From Torymus aiolomorphi (taxonomy: Eukaryota; Arthropoda; Insecta; Hymenoptera; Torymidae), in the NCBI GenBank assembly GCA_036365515.1, contig CM070873.1:224951876-225015875 (forward strand): a stretch of 64,000 bases of DNA. Direction: 5' to 3'. Of the stretch, positions 1-28,415 are shown in pieces. Position numbers and translations under genes: made by a program. The first letter of the stretch is position 1. Each line of letters starts with the position of its first letter. Under the pieces are notes generated by a model that ran no database searches, was not told the origin of the DNA, and was given only the letters and a program-made list of their open reading frames with translations.

Positions 1-1433
1 ATGCCAATACAGTATAGATATTCAGTTAACACTGCGAGTTTAGCAATATCTCATACCTACTACACAGTACTTTTATAAATAATTTTTCTGAAATAAGCAG
101 GATTTGTAAAACTGAGTTATGAAAAATTCCTGGTTAGGCCTGCTTTTTTAAATTTATGTAGTAAATACACAGAATTTAATTTCGTAAGATTCCTACATCA
201 TTCAATTTAAATTGGCTAAAAAAATATTTATTTCAATTTATTTGAATTCCACTTCATAAAATCATAGAAATATTAAAAAATTTTAATTTAAATACTTTTG
301 CTATTTATAAATAAATAAAAGTTTTTTAATGAAGTTTAAAAGGTTTGTTTAAACCTGCTTACAATTATGTGTGAGTAAAATATATATATGTTTAATTTAC
401 ATATACAGTTTTTTCCAGGGAAAAATCTACTATTAATACATGGGAAAAAACAATTATACTTAGTGATACGTATTAAAATTTAATCTTAAAATCCAGTCTG
501 TGAAAATGCATCATAAGTATTGTTCTAAATAGAAATGTCATGTTTACAATTTTGAATGTGAACATGTCTTCAATAAGATAAATATAAATTTTTTGTATAC
601 TTTAAAATTTGCATACCAATAAATTGATTGAATTCTGTTGTACTATATAAATTGAAATATTTAACATTTTTTTAACATTCGTCAATAGTTTATTAATTTA
701 AAGTGTAAAAGTGTATATTGGCAATAAAATATTTGTTATAGACCTAATCTTAACTAATTATAACAATATATCCATCATATTAACTACGAAAAAGCGAAAA
801 TATATTTTCGTGTGACTCGCAAATGTAACTAATCACTTACTGACAATAATAAAAAGAAGTCATTTACTTTGTATTACATGAAATTAACATAATACAGATA
901 AAATTGTAAAGTTTCTGTATTTATCTAAAATATATAGAAGACATGATACTTATAATGAATTAACTTTTACTGAACTACAAGTTTTAATCCAATGTCGAAT
1001 TCTGTTCATTAATAAAAATTGTTGCATTTATAAAGACGTCAACTAATTAAATAAAGCTCTCCTTAGTAGCGGCCGAGCCTAAAAAGTATAACTAGATTAC
1101 ACTTTAAAATTCTTTTGTCAACGTTACAAATTGATGGTATGTTTCTTATTCCTTAAACGCATAAATCATTTTGTAAATACAAATGGACATTAAATAAAAC
1201 ATGAATACATGGATTATGGTACTTTTTAAACGTATTATACAAATATCATTAACCCTTCTACATTCATTAATACTGGTAATTGTATAAATATCTGTACTTT
1301 CTATAAATTAAACAACTTTAAATCACAAAAATCATTCATCAGATTAATAAAAAAAAAACTGAATAGGAAATATAGGTATGATTGAGAAATTTAACAGTTT
1401 TTATGAATTAGAAGGGTTAAATTGTTATTATTC
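1..1433. other. AT-rich region with no recognisable gene
   Basis: Very AT-rich sequence on the downstream side of retm. I see no coding exon, RNA gene or ordered repeat. Short frames near 1.4-1.85 kb on both strands have no family signature. It is probably retm 3' UTR plus intergenic DNA. Confidence 0.5.
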
Positions 1434-1439
1434 TTTATT
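1434..1439 (-). terminator. candidate polyadenylation signal for retm
   Basis: Reading AATAAA on the minus strand about 505 nt past the retm stop codon. The surrounding 3' region is AT-rich and has other weaker A/T-rich hexamers, so this is only the most conventional candidate. Confidence 0.3.
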
Positions 1440-1943
1440 TCAGATCATTGTATTCATTTGTTAAGGATAGATATATGTTATTCTTTCATAGATTACTAAG
1501 AAAAAACGTACTATATGCACGGTATAAAATAATTTTTCTCAAGACATTCAAAATATTTTTCTGTAAAAAAATCTTAAGACGGCTAAAATTGTCTTGTCTT
1601 GATATTCCAGTAAAAATGGAAAACCACGTCAACACGGATGGTATGTGAAATTCACGCAGAATTATTTTACGTACCAAAATAATTTTTAAGGCAACAACAA
1701 TGTTACATTCTAACAGATTTGTCAACGATTGTATTCCTATAACAGTAAATTGATTATTTTCACGGGATTTGTTGCTTGTCTCTTTGTTAGTGGACATAAT
1801 CAGAATTGTCCGAAATTGTAGCGAGCAAACCTGGTAAAAAATTTGCATTTAAGACAACATCAAACGCTTTATAGTTTTACAATGCTATAACCGAATTACG
1901 TCTTGTGACCAGGATCAGTTTTGCTCGTACTTGTGTTTACTTC

Positions 1944-17650
<15,707 letters not shown>

Positions 17651-18430
17651 ATTGTCGTGGCGGAGGAGTTGCTGCTGCTACTGCCGCTGCTACTCTTCTT
17701 CTATACCTTATTATCCTCGTCAGATTCGACGAGCTCCCGACGGCGCGTCCCACTGCTGCTCCGCTCCCGCGCACTCCGTCTTCGCGAGTGCGATAAACCT
17801 CCTAATTGACCGCGCGAGTATACGCGAAAGAAAAAAGGTCGACGGAGAGCGAGAGAGACAGGGCGAGATATGTATGCATGTATATATATATCGGGCGTGT
17901 GTGGGCGGGGGCGAGTATGTGACTGTGTTGAGTGTTCTATCTGTCTCTCGCGCCGCGCGCGCGCAACAACGACGCTCACGGCCGACCGACTGCGACTGCC
18001 TGCGCCCAGACAGACGCCTGCCCGCCTGCTGCGCACAAGCGGAGGAAAGCTGCGGGCTACGCTGCTGCTGCTTGCGAGCAGTTGAGCTGAACTTTCTCGC
18101 ACGATCATCAGCCAGCGCACGCGTCGGTTATAAGAGCCGGATCCGTACCTACTGCTGCGGCTATGGTGCTTTGACTTGGCGACTTTGCTATACGCGCGTG
18201 CCGACACGCACTTTGGCCCTTTAAATTTGCGTGGCTACAGTCTGCGCATGACCGCCACGACAGGTGTAGCGTATCGCGATGTACGAAGAAGGTATTTTCT
18301 CGTCTCAGGTGTAGTTGCCTCGGCGATCGACATATGGGTACGCGAGTTGACTTTTGTACTATGATTTCTGCTTGCCTCGGTGCACGAGCACCAGCTGGTT
18401 GTACTTCACCCGTGAGAGATATGTAAGACG
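17651..18430. promoter_or_regulatory. CpG-rich 5' region of retm, likely promoter and 5' UTR
   Basis: Immediately upstream of the retm start codon the base composition changes abruptly from AT-rich to CpG-rich, with GCAGCAGCAGCAACTCC-type sequence on the transcribed strand. Open frames here exist on both strands only because stop codons are rare in GC-rich DNA; none shows a protein family. The transcription start cannot be placed. Confidence 0.55.
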
Positions 18431-19660
18431 TATACATTTAAATTATATATTGCTCAAGGAATATGTATAGGAAAAGATGTTGCGTAATGATCGGAAGCGC
18501 TCAAATCAAAACTGGTTATTTGAGCAAGGTCATTGAAAAAAATTGATAAAAAATAATGATGATGAGTTTCAGATATTAAAATTTTTTACATTTTACATAA
18601 CGTATAACCTATCACCGCATTTATAAAAAACGATTACATCGGTTATAAGAAAAATGTTCTTATTGGAATTATAGAATAGTAGAGTATTTCTAATGGAAAG
18701 TTGATTACACCACATTTGCAAAAAAACCATGATTATATTGAGTAATTTGTACGATAAGCTCGACCGATAAAAGTTCTTATCGGAATTTCAATCGACTGAG
18801 CAATAAGGAGAAATTTTTTTTATGTGAAAGTAAATATAAGAAGAATTGTAAACACAAACAAATAAACATAATATTTTAAATAGTATATTATATAAAAACA
18901 TATATATGCATTAATACAGCTCCTTATGTTTTGAATGATCTTCTTTACCTGCGTATGTACATAAGTACCTACGTATAATTTTGTCATTTATTGATTTTTT
19001 AACGAAACGAAATTAACATTGAACTTCAAATTTTATTTCAATAATTATATATTATTGAATGTTATTTTATTTTACTCAGTACTGAAAAAATTTAATAATA
19101 ATTGTTTATACTTGTAAAACTGTATAATTAATTTGTGGAGCAACATCGAAGTACTTTTGTCTTCCAGTTTTAAATGATGTTAAAATAATCTATTTATGAT
19201 CAGTAAATGATTGTTACATCACAATAATAGTAAATATCAATCAATGGATAAAAATGAGATTAAAAGGGATGTCTGTGCTCTGCAGTAAAATGTTTGTCTA
19301 TATCAATATCCGATTCTACCCTCGAGTCTACCCTTAAATTTTTCATAAATACCTATGTTTTAACTGAGAAATTAATAAATAATAAGTTTGTCGCATGCCA
19401 AAAACAATAATGATATAATTTATCTTATGAAAAAAAAAGAAACACAGTTCTGAAAATTATGAAAGTTTAGCATCAGATAAATAGAACAAATACAAAGTTT
19501 AGTCAGTCGTATTGAATTCGGGCACGATTTTTTTAATGCAGATTATCCAAAAATAATTACTCAACTTGATCGAAACTTCTAAATCCATCATTCCAAAATA
19601 ATGGGAAAAGGGTATGTAAATAACGAACAACGCCGTAACCGCTGAAAAAGAGCTTACATA
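18431..19660. other. AT-rich intergenic spacer between divergent genes
   Basis: About 1.2 kb of AT-rich DNA between two CpG-rich ends. I see no exon, RNA gene or repeat structure. Confidence 0.5.
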
Positions 19661-20503
19661 AAGTCATAAAAAAGCATTCGAAAACTCGCGCGGGCAATCA
19701 TTAATACTAGCTTACGTCGCGGGATCGCGCCAGCGTCCACTCCCGCGGGGCCGCGGCCATCATTGTTGTCAGATACGTCCGCGATCACTGGTATCCAAAG
19801 CCCACGACAAGATGGCGCCGCCGCGCGCTCGCAGTCGCTACGACAGTCGGTAGCCGCTCGCGGCGCAGCGCAGCAGGCAACAGCAGCACAGTGCTCGCAG
19901 AAGGTTCGCCGCGTCGAGACAATGCGGAGGCGGAGCGGTAATGCGTGACGACGCGCTAGCTCCCCGTGTCTCTTGTGCGTGTGTGTTGTATAGATAGAGA
20001 GCGTGTCCATCGCCCCCTCGTGCATTGCCACTGCTGCAATGGTGCACCGCTGATTATAGCCGGACAGAGAGTTCAAGTGTGTTTTCGGTGCCCGAGAGGG
20101 AGAGAGCCTGTAGCCATCTGAGAGAAAAAATGACGTTGGGGGAAACGCGCAACGCCGCGACCGCTCTCGCGGACTCCTGAGAGAGAGGAGGGAGTACATA
20201 GTAGCGCACACGAGAGCGAGAGAAAGAGAGATTATCTCCGCTCTCTCGCCTGTACGGCCTATCCGCCCGCGCGCGCACACGTACGTACACATAAGCGATA
20301 TACGAATTTTTTTTTCGTATACATACCTAAGTATACTACGGCCATAAGCCCGGTACAGTGTCAGGATTGAGAGATACGCACGATAAGAAGTGAGGGGAGT
20401 GAGTGCGAATGGAGTGAGAAAGAGCCACAGCCGCGAAGACGACGACGACACCGGAGTATCTCGCGAGAGGCGCAGCAGCAGCAGCCGCTGGTCACCAGCA
20501 GCT
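19661..20503 (+). promoter_or_regulatory. CpG-rich promoter and 5' UTR region of the plus-strand gene
   Basis: The composition rises sharply to CpG-rich, with GAGAGAG tracts, just before the signal-peptide exon. An in-frame TAA at 20384-20386 with no intervening in-frame ATG supports the start at 20504. The transcription start cannot be fixed. A long minus-strand frame across this region has no family signature and is treated as chance. Confidence 0.5.
20409..20417 (+). promoter_or_regulatory. candidate minimal upstream ORF (ATG-Glu-stop)
   Basis: ATGGAGTGA, about 95 nt before the main ATG and in another frame. If it lies within the 5' UTR it could lower translation of the downstream frame. 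Its position in the transcript is not proven. Confidence 0.4.
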
Positions 20504-20579
20504 ATGGAGCCGACAACCAGCCGCTCGCCACCGCCACTCGTCCTTGCTTCTCTGCTACTGCTGACACTCGTCCAGCTCG
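20504..20579 (+). CDS. first coding exon of a secreted or membrane protein (partial gene)
   Basis: MEPTTSRSPPPLVLASLLLL followed by TLVQL. This is a short polar N-region, then a run of Leu/Ala/Val typical of a cleavable signal peptide. The exon ends in a consensus donor (CTCG|GTGAGT), leaving one base of the next codon (phase-1 intron). The first in-frame ATG after an upstream stop was chosen as start. Signal-peptide exon plus phase-1 junction plus very long first intron is the usual architecture of insect adhesion molecules, receptors and their ligands, but 25 residues cannot identify the family. The rest of the gene lies beyond 64 kb or is too diffuse to see. Confidence 0.7.
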
Positions 20580-20699
20580 GTGAGTCGCCTCTCTTCTCCT
20601 CTCATATACAATAAATACAAGCAGTAGATTCACCTGAGCTGTGGAATAAATAATTCAGAGTTCGCGCGCAGCGTGTAGTTTTTGCCACACTTGCTCCTG

Positions 20700-20739
20700 T
20701 GTGTGTGTGTGTGTATCTGTGTGTATCTGTGTGTATGCT
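20700..20739. repeat. GT-rich microsatellite with TATCTGTGTG units
   Basis: A GT run followed by repeated GTATCTGTGT units just downstream of the first-exon donor. Confidence 0.7.
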
Positions 20740-22151
20740 AGCGTGTTGTGGTATTGTTGCGCGCCATCGGGATAGAAGAAGTGTGCAGCGGCAGCGGTCA
20801 GGACGTGCGCACACACGGCAAATCATAAATTATTAATGAGCCGCTCGGCTGGAAATTATGATTTTTTTGCGCCCGAGCGAGCGCTTGCTCGAGAGTGCGG
20901 CTCTGTGCTATATCGCGAACTTGCGAGCGCGCGCTTCGAGTAAACAGCGTGTAGACTGCTTGTTGCAAGGGGGTATATATATTATTGCCTTGTTGTTGAT
21001 TGAATTGGGCCTCGCCGGTTAGTTGAGCAATTCAAAAACCATTTCCTTCTGTTGGTTTGTTATGAGTTGGCAGAATTTTGAGCGGTTGGGAAAACTCGTT
21101 TGTTTACATCGCGATGGAAATATTTCATCAAAATTCGGGAGAAATTTATTGGAACGCGCACGAGCCTTTGAATATCAATTACGGTGTAATATTTCAATCC
21201 CCGCCATGGCGTGTCGTAAAAAACGTTGTAAAAATCCGAGGGACACCATTAAAAGCAGCGAAATTTGATCTTATTTCACATGCAACGCCGAGAGTTTGTT
21301 TTCATGCCGACGAATTTTATGTCGTGAATTGATAAGATCAGGAGCTGTAAACTCGCTGAAAGTATCACGGTAAAAGGGACATTAGGCTCGTCTCACCACC
21401 GCCGAGTTTATTTTAAATAAATTATTTTAATGATGTCTCTGATGCTGGTTCACTTTTATTTCCATAACCTAGGCAAGATTTCCTTCAATGCATTTTCAAG
21501 TATATCTGCTTATTTAAATAATACATGTGGGTATATGTGGGACGTTCCACATAAATCTGACTGTAAAACGGAGTCGAAAAATCACTGCTCCAAGTTGTAC
21601 ATGCTTCCTTCGTACACCTACCCGCATTTTCGATTTACAGGCACACCTTCTTAACTATATATCTTCAAAGTAACTAATCAAACGTGTTCCGTGAATTTAA
21701 AATGTTAAATATTATAGGTACCTAGCTGTCCCCTACAAAATATTAAAACTACTCAGTTTATTAAGACGGAAAAATCATCTCTTCGCCATGTAACGAACTC
21801 ACGAATGCACTGTTGCGGGGTCAGAAAACAGACACATAACATTGTGAACGCAGCGTAAAACGCGCGCGTTGCGCGTACACGTCCCTCGGGTGTCTTTTGT
21901 TTATCTCTCTTTCTCTCTCCTCTCCTCGCCGCGCGGCCTCTTACTTCTTATAAGGCAACGCTCTCCCTCTCGCTCTTTTTCTCTCTATACTCTCGCGAGA
22001 GATCATCTTCGACGCCTTCGCCGCGCTTTTTTTTATACTTGTTCCTTCGCCTCTCTCTCGCTCCCTCGCCGTTCGGCGATTCCGCGCGCGCTCTCCTTTT
22101 GCTCGCTTTTTCTCGCCGAGCGGAATCCCATTCGTGCCCTTTCGCGTGAGT

Positions 22152-22154
<3 letters not shown>

Positions 22155-22225
<71 letters not shown>
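22155..22225. repeat. (GA)n microsatellite, about 71 bp
   Basis: Uninterrupted AG dinucleotides, the first of several long polypurine tracts in this intron. Confidence 0.95.
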
Positions 22226-22229
<4 letters not shown>

Positions 22230-22395
22230 ATACCTGCATGGAGTTTGGAGTGGAGAGAGAGCGAGCGAGTATTGGAGAAGAGGAGGAATTATTGGAAATT
22301 TTTACGCGTAATTTGTCAGGTCTTTTTTGAGGGGATGTACGCGTGCTGTTTACGCGATTCGCGGTGTCGAATGCTCAACGTGCGGAGAGTTTCGT

Positions 22396-22422
22396 GTTTT
22401 TTTTTTTTTTTTTTTTTTTTTT
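22396..22422. repeat. poly(T) tract
   Basis: An unbroken T run of about two dozen bases. It could be a homopolymer or the tail of a retroposed sequence; no retroelement body is recognisable beside it. Confidence 0.75.
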
Positions 22423-23937
22423 GTTCGAGCAATTGGGGAGCCAGCTACAGACGATATTGAATTGCCCGATTTTTGCGGGGAGAGTTGAAAGGTTAACGTT
22501 CATCGAACGATAATTTATGTTCTTGGCCCCAGGTTCGCTACATTTTTTTCCGTTATTGGAAATAGGCAAAATCAATTATTGTGAAAAAGATTTGTTTAAG
22601 TGACGGTTTTCGTTGCGAAATAAATTATATAAATGCTCGTGGTTAGTCGAGTATTAAATTCAAAGGATATTCAAAAGGACATTGCAGAGGTAATAAAATG
22701 GAGGCAAAATTTATCACATGCTAATTATAAATAGTACGCTAGTCTTGTCAATCGGAATAAATTTCAGCACCTTCTTTACGATTTCCGAATCATTTAGCAT
22801 TCATTTCTGCAGTGATTAATAATCATTTTATTTTAGAAAGTATAATTTCATAATACTTCATAAATCATTATTCGTTATTTTTTAATCTCGTTGGAAACTC
22901 ACTTTTAATTTTCTTTTTAATACGTATCCGCTCTTATAGGAAAATTATCAGTTATTGGCTAACGAGCGGATTTTTAAACTAAAAATTGAGCCTGCAGTAA
23001 GGAGCGCAAAAATACTCTCATTTTTTCGTCAGGGTAATAAACCGGTTGCCGCGAATCAGCTGCTACTGATCACCTGCACGCAGAATCGCAATTTTATTAT
23101 TACGTTATTAGATAGTATCTGCGCTCCGGTCATTATTCATATTATTTAGCACTACCCGTATATTTAAGATTTCCTGTAAAACTTTAGATGGCGTGTATGG
23201 TTTAAAATCTTTAACAAGTCATTTTTTTCAATGAAGATAGAAAACAGTATTTTGACTCAAAATGTATAGGTTTTAAAGTGTTATAAAACGCAGTCGGTAT
23301 AACACAAGAGATAAACGCTGCTTTAAAACAGCAAATTGTCTTCAATTATCTCACTTCGCCGTTTTAAATCCATTTATACGAAACACGTGAATTCGACAAA
23401 AATCAAATTAATTACCATTGCAAATGAAGCGCTCGAAAATGCCAATTTCACCGATAATTTACCGCACGCGCAAAAAAAAGGGTCAGGCTGCTTATAAGTA
23501 CTCCCTTTCTTTCTCTCCTCGGTTAAAGAGAAAAAAAAACTGCAGTTTTAGAGAGAATTCCGCTTTCAGTAAGCAATATTAAAATCCCGGGCAGTCCTCG
23601 ATTCCGCTCCGCTAACACTCGTCCCTTTATCCTCGCTCTTATACTCTCTTTCTCCCTCCCTCCCGTTTATTATTTTTTCGCTCTTTATTATTTATTTGCC
23701 CGCGTCTATTAGCGTTTCTGGCGTTGAATGAATGGCAATTGAACGTATAGCTCGGTCGCCTTTGTTATTGTTTTCTCCAATTACGCGTCTCCCGTTTGTT
23801 TATTCGTTGATTTTTTTTCCCCAGTATATACGCGTGCGCTCGCTTGAACGTGTATTATATGTGTATATATGTACACATAAGTATACGCCCGCTCTCAATT
23901 AGCTCCAGTCTCTCTATTCATCGACCTGCTCGTTTTT

Positions 23938-24141
<204 letters not shown>

Positions 24142-24324
24142 GGGCGCACGTCACTACATATATACCTATATATAAACTAGTATCTGAACGGCTAGGCGTT
24201 CCGCGTGAAATGCCAAGAACGCGGCGACGTTCCCGTACGGGTATATCCGCGCGCGCGTCTATAAAACGCGCGTATAATGCCGGCGAGGCGAGTTTTTACC
24301 ATTTTCGTCCTTGGGCTTTCGTCG

Positions 24325-24327
<3 letters not shown>

Positions 24328-24356
<29 letters not shown>
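24328..24356. repeat. (GA)n microsatellite
   Basis: A short GA run of opposite purine/pyrimidine sense to the 198-bp (CT)n tract nearby; the pair could fold back on itself. Confidence 0.85.
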
Positions 24357-24363
<7 letters not shown>

Positions 24364-27300
24364 GGATAGAGAAAGGCTTTTTCTATCTCTTGCTTGCGGC
24401 TGCTGCTGAGCGGGAAATTGCATCTAGTCGGTCGCAAGGCACCTTTTTTTCTCCCTCTTTCTCTATCTTTCTCGTGTCCGTGTCCGTTGGCTTGAATCCT
24501 TTAGGTGACGTAGGCAAAAGAAGAGGGAGCAGAAGAAGAAGAGGCGAGAAAAAGTCCGAGCAATTTCCGCCTGCGTTTTGCTCTGGTTTTAAAGGCGCGG
24601 CCTCGAGGACTCGTTGTATCTTCCTTTTTTTCCTCTCACTCCTCCGAGAGGGAGTTGAAGACGTTTGTAATTGTTTAGGCAATCTCTATTAAGCTTTGCA
24701 TTTTTCAGAGCTGATTAAGAATTCATTCGAATTCCCCTGTTTTTAATTATTGCGCTAAGTTTATTTTACGATCCTTTGTCCAGCATTTTTGGTTCAATTT
24801 TATGGAGGCCATAGTCGTAAAATTATGTTGACTTTATAATTGGTCGTTATTTTATAAAACTGCATTAGATATTGGTGTACAAGTTTACAGTGTAATATTG
24901 TACTTGTTAAATTTAACATTGTCGTATCATACATTTGAAAATTCAGATTTAAAAATAGTAAAATACAATATTGTATGTTGAAACGCATTGATTTTATTTT
25001 TTTAATTTTCAAGAATACGCATGTATAATAATTATTCAACGAAAGCAATTCAGTGAAAATTATGAAAGTTTATACATACTGTTTAAATAAGCTTCGATAT
25101 AAATTGAAATGTACGATTACCGAGAACTCGTGAAATTAATTCCACTGGGAGAATAATAAAATTAAATGTCAAGAACATGTGCTGCGTTGTACTGTCGATG
25201 CGAGATAATAACGGAAAGAGAAGAACGCAAGGATCGGTATATAATAATGGTTATTACACTCGAATCTTAAGCGCCATTGTATTGCGCTTCAAAAGAATTT
25301 TCCTTGATATTTAGAGTCAGCATTCCTCATAATTTACAGTAAGGATCTTGACCTATAAAAATCGTATCATTTTTCATGTATACATATGATTACTCTTTAC
25401 GTTTGCACCGCAATTATTGTGTTGACCTTTGACAAATCTGTAATTAAACACTGCTTTTACCAACAAAATTGTGTCAATATCTTAAATTTCAATTCCAAAA
25501 AAATTATTCTAAAAGCTACGAGTTCTCAACCCATGGTTAATAACGTCCAATCTCAGTAACTTACCGTACACAGGCACATATAAATACATTACTTAAGAAT
25601 AAAAAAGCTCAGACTCATTTTCGAAATTACTATCCTCGAGCGTGAAGAAACCTTCCCCACCTCTCGCATCACGAACTCTACAACACAATGCGATTCAATC
25701 CTTTCCAGACACTCACACACACACACACGCTGTGCCGCCCCCCTCGCTGCATTTACAAACGATCTCTCTCTCGCCGCGAGCATCGACATCGCAGGCCTCA
25801 CTTCAAAAGCTCGAATAAATCGCGCGCCGCGGCCCAAAAGCGGCGCGGAACATCAATCCGTCGCTCAACGTCACGCGCAGTACACCTCAAAGACCGCACG
25901 ACAGCCGCTGCGCACGCATATACAGCACACGGTGCAGCGGCGACGTCGCGAGATACGCACCGCGGCTCAGCTCTCGCAGCGCTCATGCACCGAGGGAGAA
26001 ACAAGTGCGCGCGGACCGGTATTTCGCGCGAGAGGACACGTGCACGGGATACGCTTGCGTGCGTGTTATACAGGAGAGAGACCAAGAGGGAATGTCTGTC
26101 AGTATTGTCCACTTCGAGCGAGAGAGTGAGAGACGAGGGAATTACGGGCTTTCCGTTTGATATTCTAATTTGAATACGCCTTGGCGCGATCGCATGCCAG
26201 CGCGCGTTTTATTTACACGCTTCGAGCTGCCGGCGATCGGAATTCTCTCTCTCTCGCGCGCGCGCGTTCGTGCACTTTTTCCGCTCGCGGTTTTTTTTGC
26301 TCTATCCGCGCGCGGACTGTTTGTTGCGCGCGGCGCGTGGGCATTTGCATTTTTCGTACTCTCTTCGATTTTCTCTGTATTTTGTGGCCAGGAGCGAGCG
26401 CATCCGAAGGTCTCGTCCTTTTTTCCTTGCACTTTATGGGTTTTAGGTTCGCGCGCGCGCGAAGGGGGGGAAGAAACAATTTGGCGAGCTCTGCGGTTAT
26501 GAGGGATTTGTTTTCGCCATTCGCGAGCAATTTTAAAAAGTAGTCGAAGGACAGAAACGTTATGCAAACGTTATGTAAAATGCAGTCGAAGGTATACATA
26601 ATGTTTTATATGGGTAGAGTAAATAAGCACACGCGACGCGAAACAGCTTTTTGTGGAAGTGGTGTGCCATTGAATGGTGTAAAGTGTAACAATAACTGTA
26701 ACACAATTACTTTTCATTCTCGAAGTTCCAACTTTGTTTGCCAAATTGTTTATTTTCGAATTTGAGCTTCCCAAATCTTGAAATAGTTCGTCTATTTTTA
26801 TTCAGAAAAATGACGACTGTGTATCGTTGTGGGCTATAATTGTCCAGGAACCGTTTCCTTTGTTTATTTAACTGATGTAATTTATCGATGTCATAATCCA
26901 TTATATGACACATATAATTGCATCTATTAAGACTCTTACATCAACTTTTCGCGCATAATAAGTGATTTCCAAATATTTACTGGCGTATAATACAAACTTT
27001 TTTAAAATTAAGTCATGCAGTTTACCTTCTCGACGCCAAATTAAGACATAATTTCGAAAACCGATAAATCAGATCAACTCCTTTTGTTTCCAAATACGTT
27101 AAAATTCATCGTCTCGCCGTTCTCTATCCCTAAAAGAGTTGAAAAAAAAAATCACAAAATAAACGAAATTAATGAATCTGTCCCGTCAGAGCCTACACAC
27201 GCGTCTCTCGACCCTGATTTGTTTATTTACTGTGTTGTTTTTTCCATATCGCATCGATTTCATTAACGAGCCCGCACGTCTTCCGCACAGGCCGAACACA

Positions 27301-28392
27301 AAAATATGTTCCTTGTCTCTCCTCTGATCCCCATTAGTCATCCGCGCCCAATCGACTATTTCCGTGTCGAAAATATTATTTCAAAAAACACTTTCCCACT
27401 CGCCGCAAAAAACAGAGAGAGAAAAGACGGGTAATTAATACACATATAAGTACGAGAGGGAAACGCAGCACACGTGCGAGATTAAAGAAAAAAATTCCAG
27501 CTCAACGTCAATATTTATAGGCTACCCTACAGCAGCAGCAGCAGCTCTCCCCTGTCGCCCCTCCTCAATAAAATCGTCGCTTTCAATTAGCGCATTGGCG
27601 TTTATCCTTATAACCGGGGCAAAAACCACCGGCCATTATCTGCGTCATTATTATCATTACGAGTGGTTGTAGCGCGGCTCTCGGAATGAAATTCGTGCCT
27701 GGAAAGAAATCGCGGCGGTCAGAGAGGCCTGTATAGGTATAGTATACGCTCGGCTCGTTAACGGCCGGCCACAGAGGCTCTCCTCGCTCGGTCTTCGATC
27801 TCTCTCTCTCTCTCTCTCTGTCTCTCTGTCTCTCTGTCTCTTTCTCTCGCTCGACCAGAGGACGAGATTTGTGCGTCGAGGGGCGCGAGCGAGCGAACGC
27901 GCGTGGCGCACCTTGCGGTGGTGTAAATCTTCGCTCTCTCGGGTCTACGCAGAGGGAACGACGATACCTACGCCTATAGTAGAGAGAGGGAGAGAGATAG
28001 AGTATGGGTTGGGACGAAGAAGAACAAAAGTATATGATGGATGAGGGGACTATTGTAATGTGGAAAGTTTTTCGTTTTTCGAATAAAGGGGAATATCGTG
28101 TTACGGCCGGCATTGTGGAGCCTCTAAATACGGTCCTGGGGGATCTTCTCTTTGAGCACAATATTATTACTATTTAATACTCAATCTCGCACGCGCATAT
28201 AGTGTTGTGTATAATTTATTATTTGTAATATACGTATAATCCTCTTATTCCCCTAATACTTGTTAATAATATACGCGTTACAAACTTTCTTTCGCGTGGG
28301 AATCTCTGCGAAACATTTTTAATATTCATCGCTCCAATCCACCAGAGTAATATTTTAAAATTAGACTGAAAGGATTATTAATCAAACTTAAT

Positions 28393-28415
28393 TCCCCCAT
28401 TTTCGTTAGGTAAAT
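28393..28415 (+). promoter_or_regulatory. weak candidate recursive splice site
   Basis: Pyrimidine-rich CCCCCATTTTCGTTAG directly followed by GTAAAT, so an acceptor AG abuts a donor-like hexamer. The match is weaker than at 50,279 (TAG rather than CAG, GTAAAT rather than GTAAGT). Confidence 0.25.

Noticed and set aside
19654..20451. 265-codon minus-strand frame as a gene
   Set aside because: It is GC-driven and overlaps the likely promoter of the plus-strand gene. It is rich in Arg/Ser/Ala from CpG-rich DNA and shows no domain, and another strand and frame are equally open.
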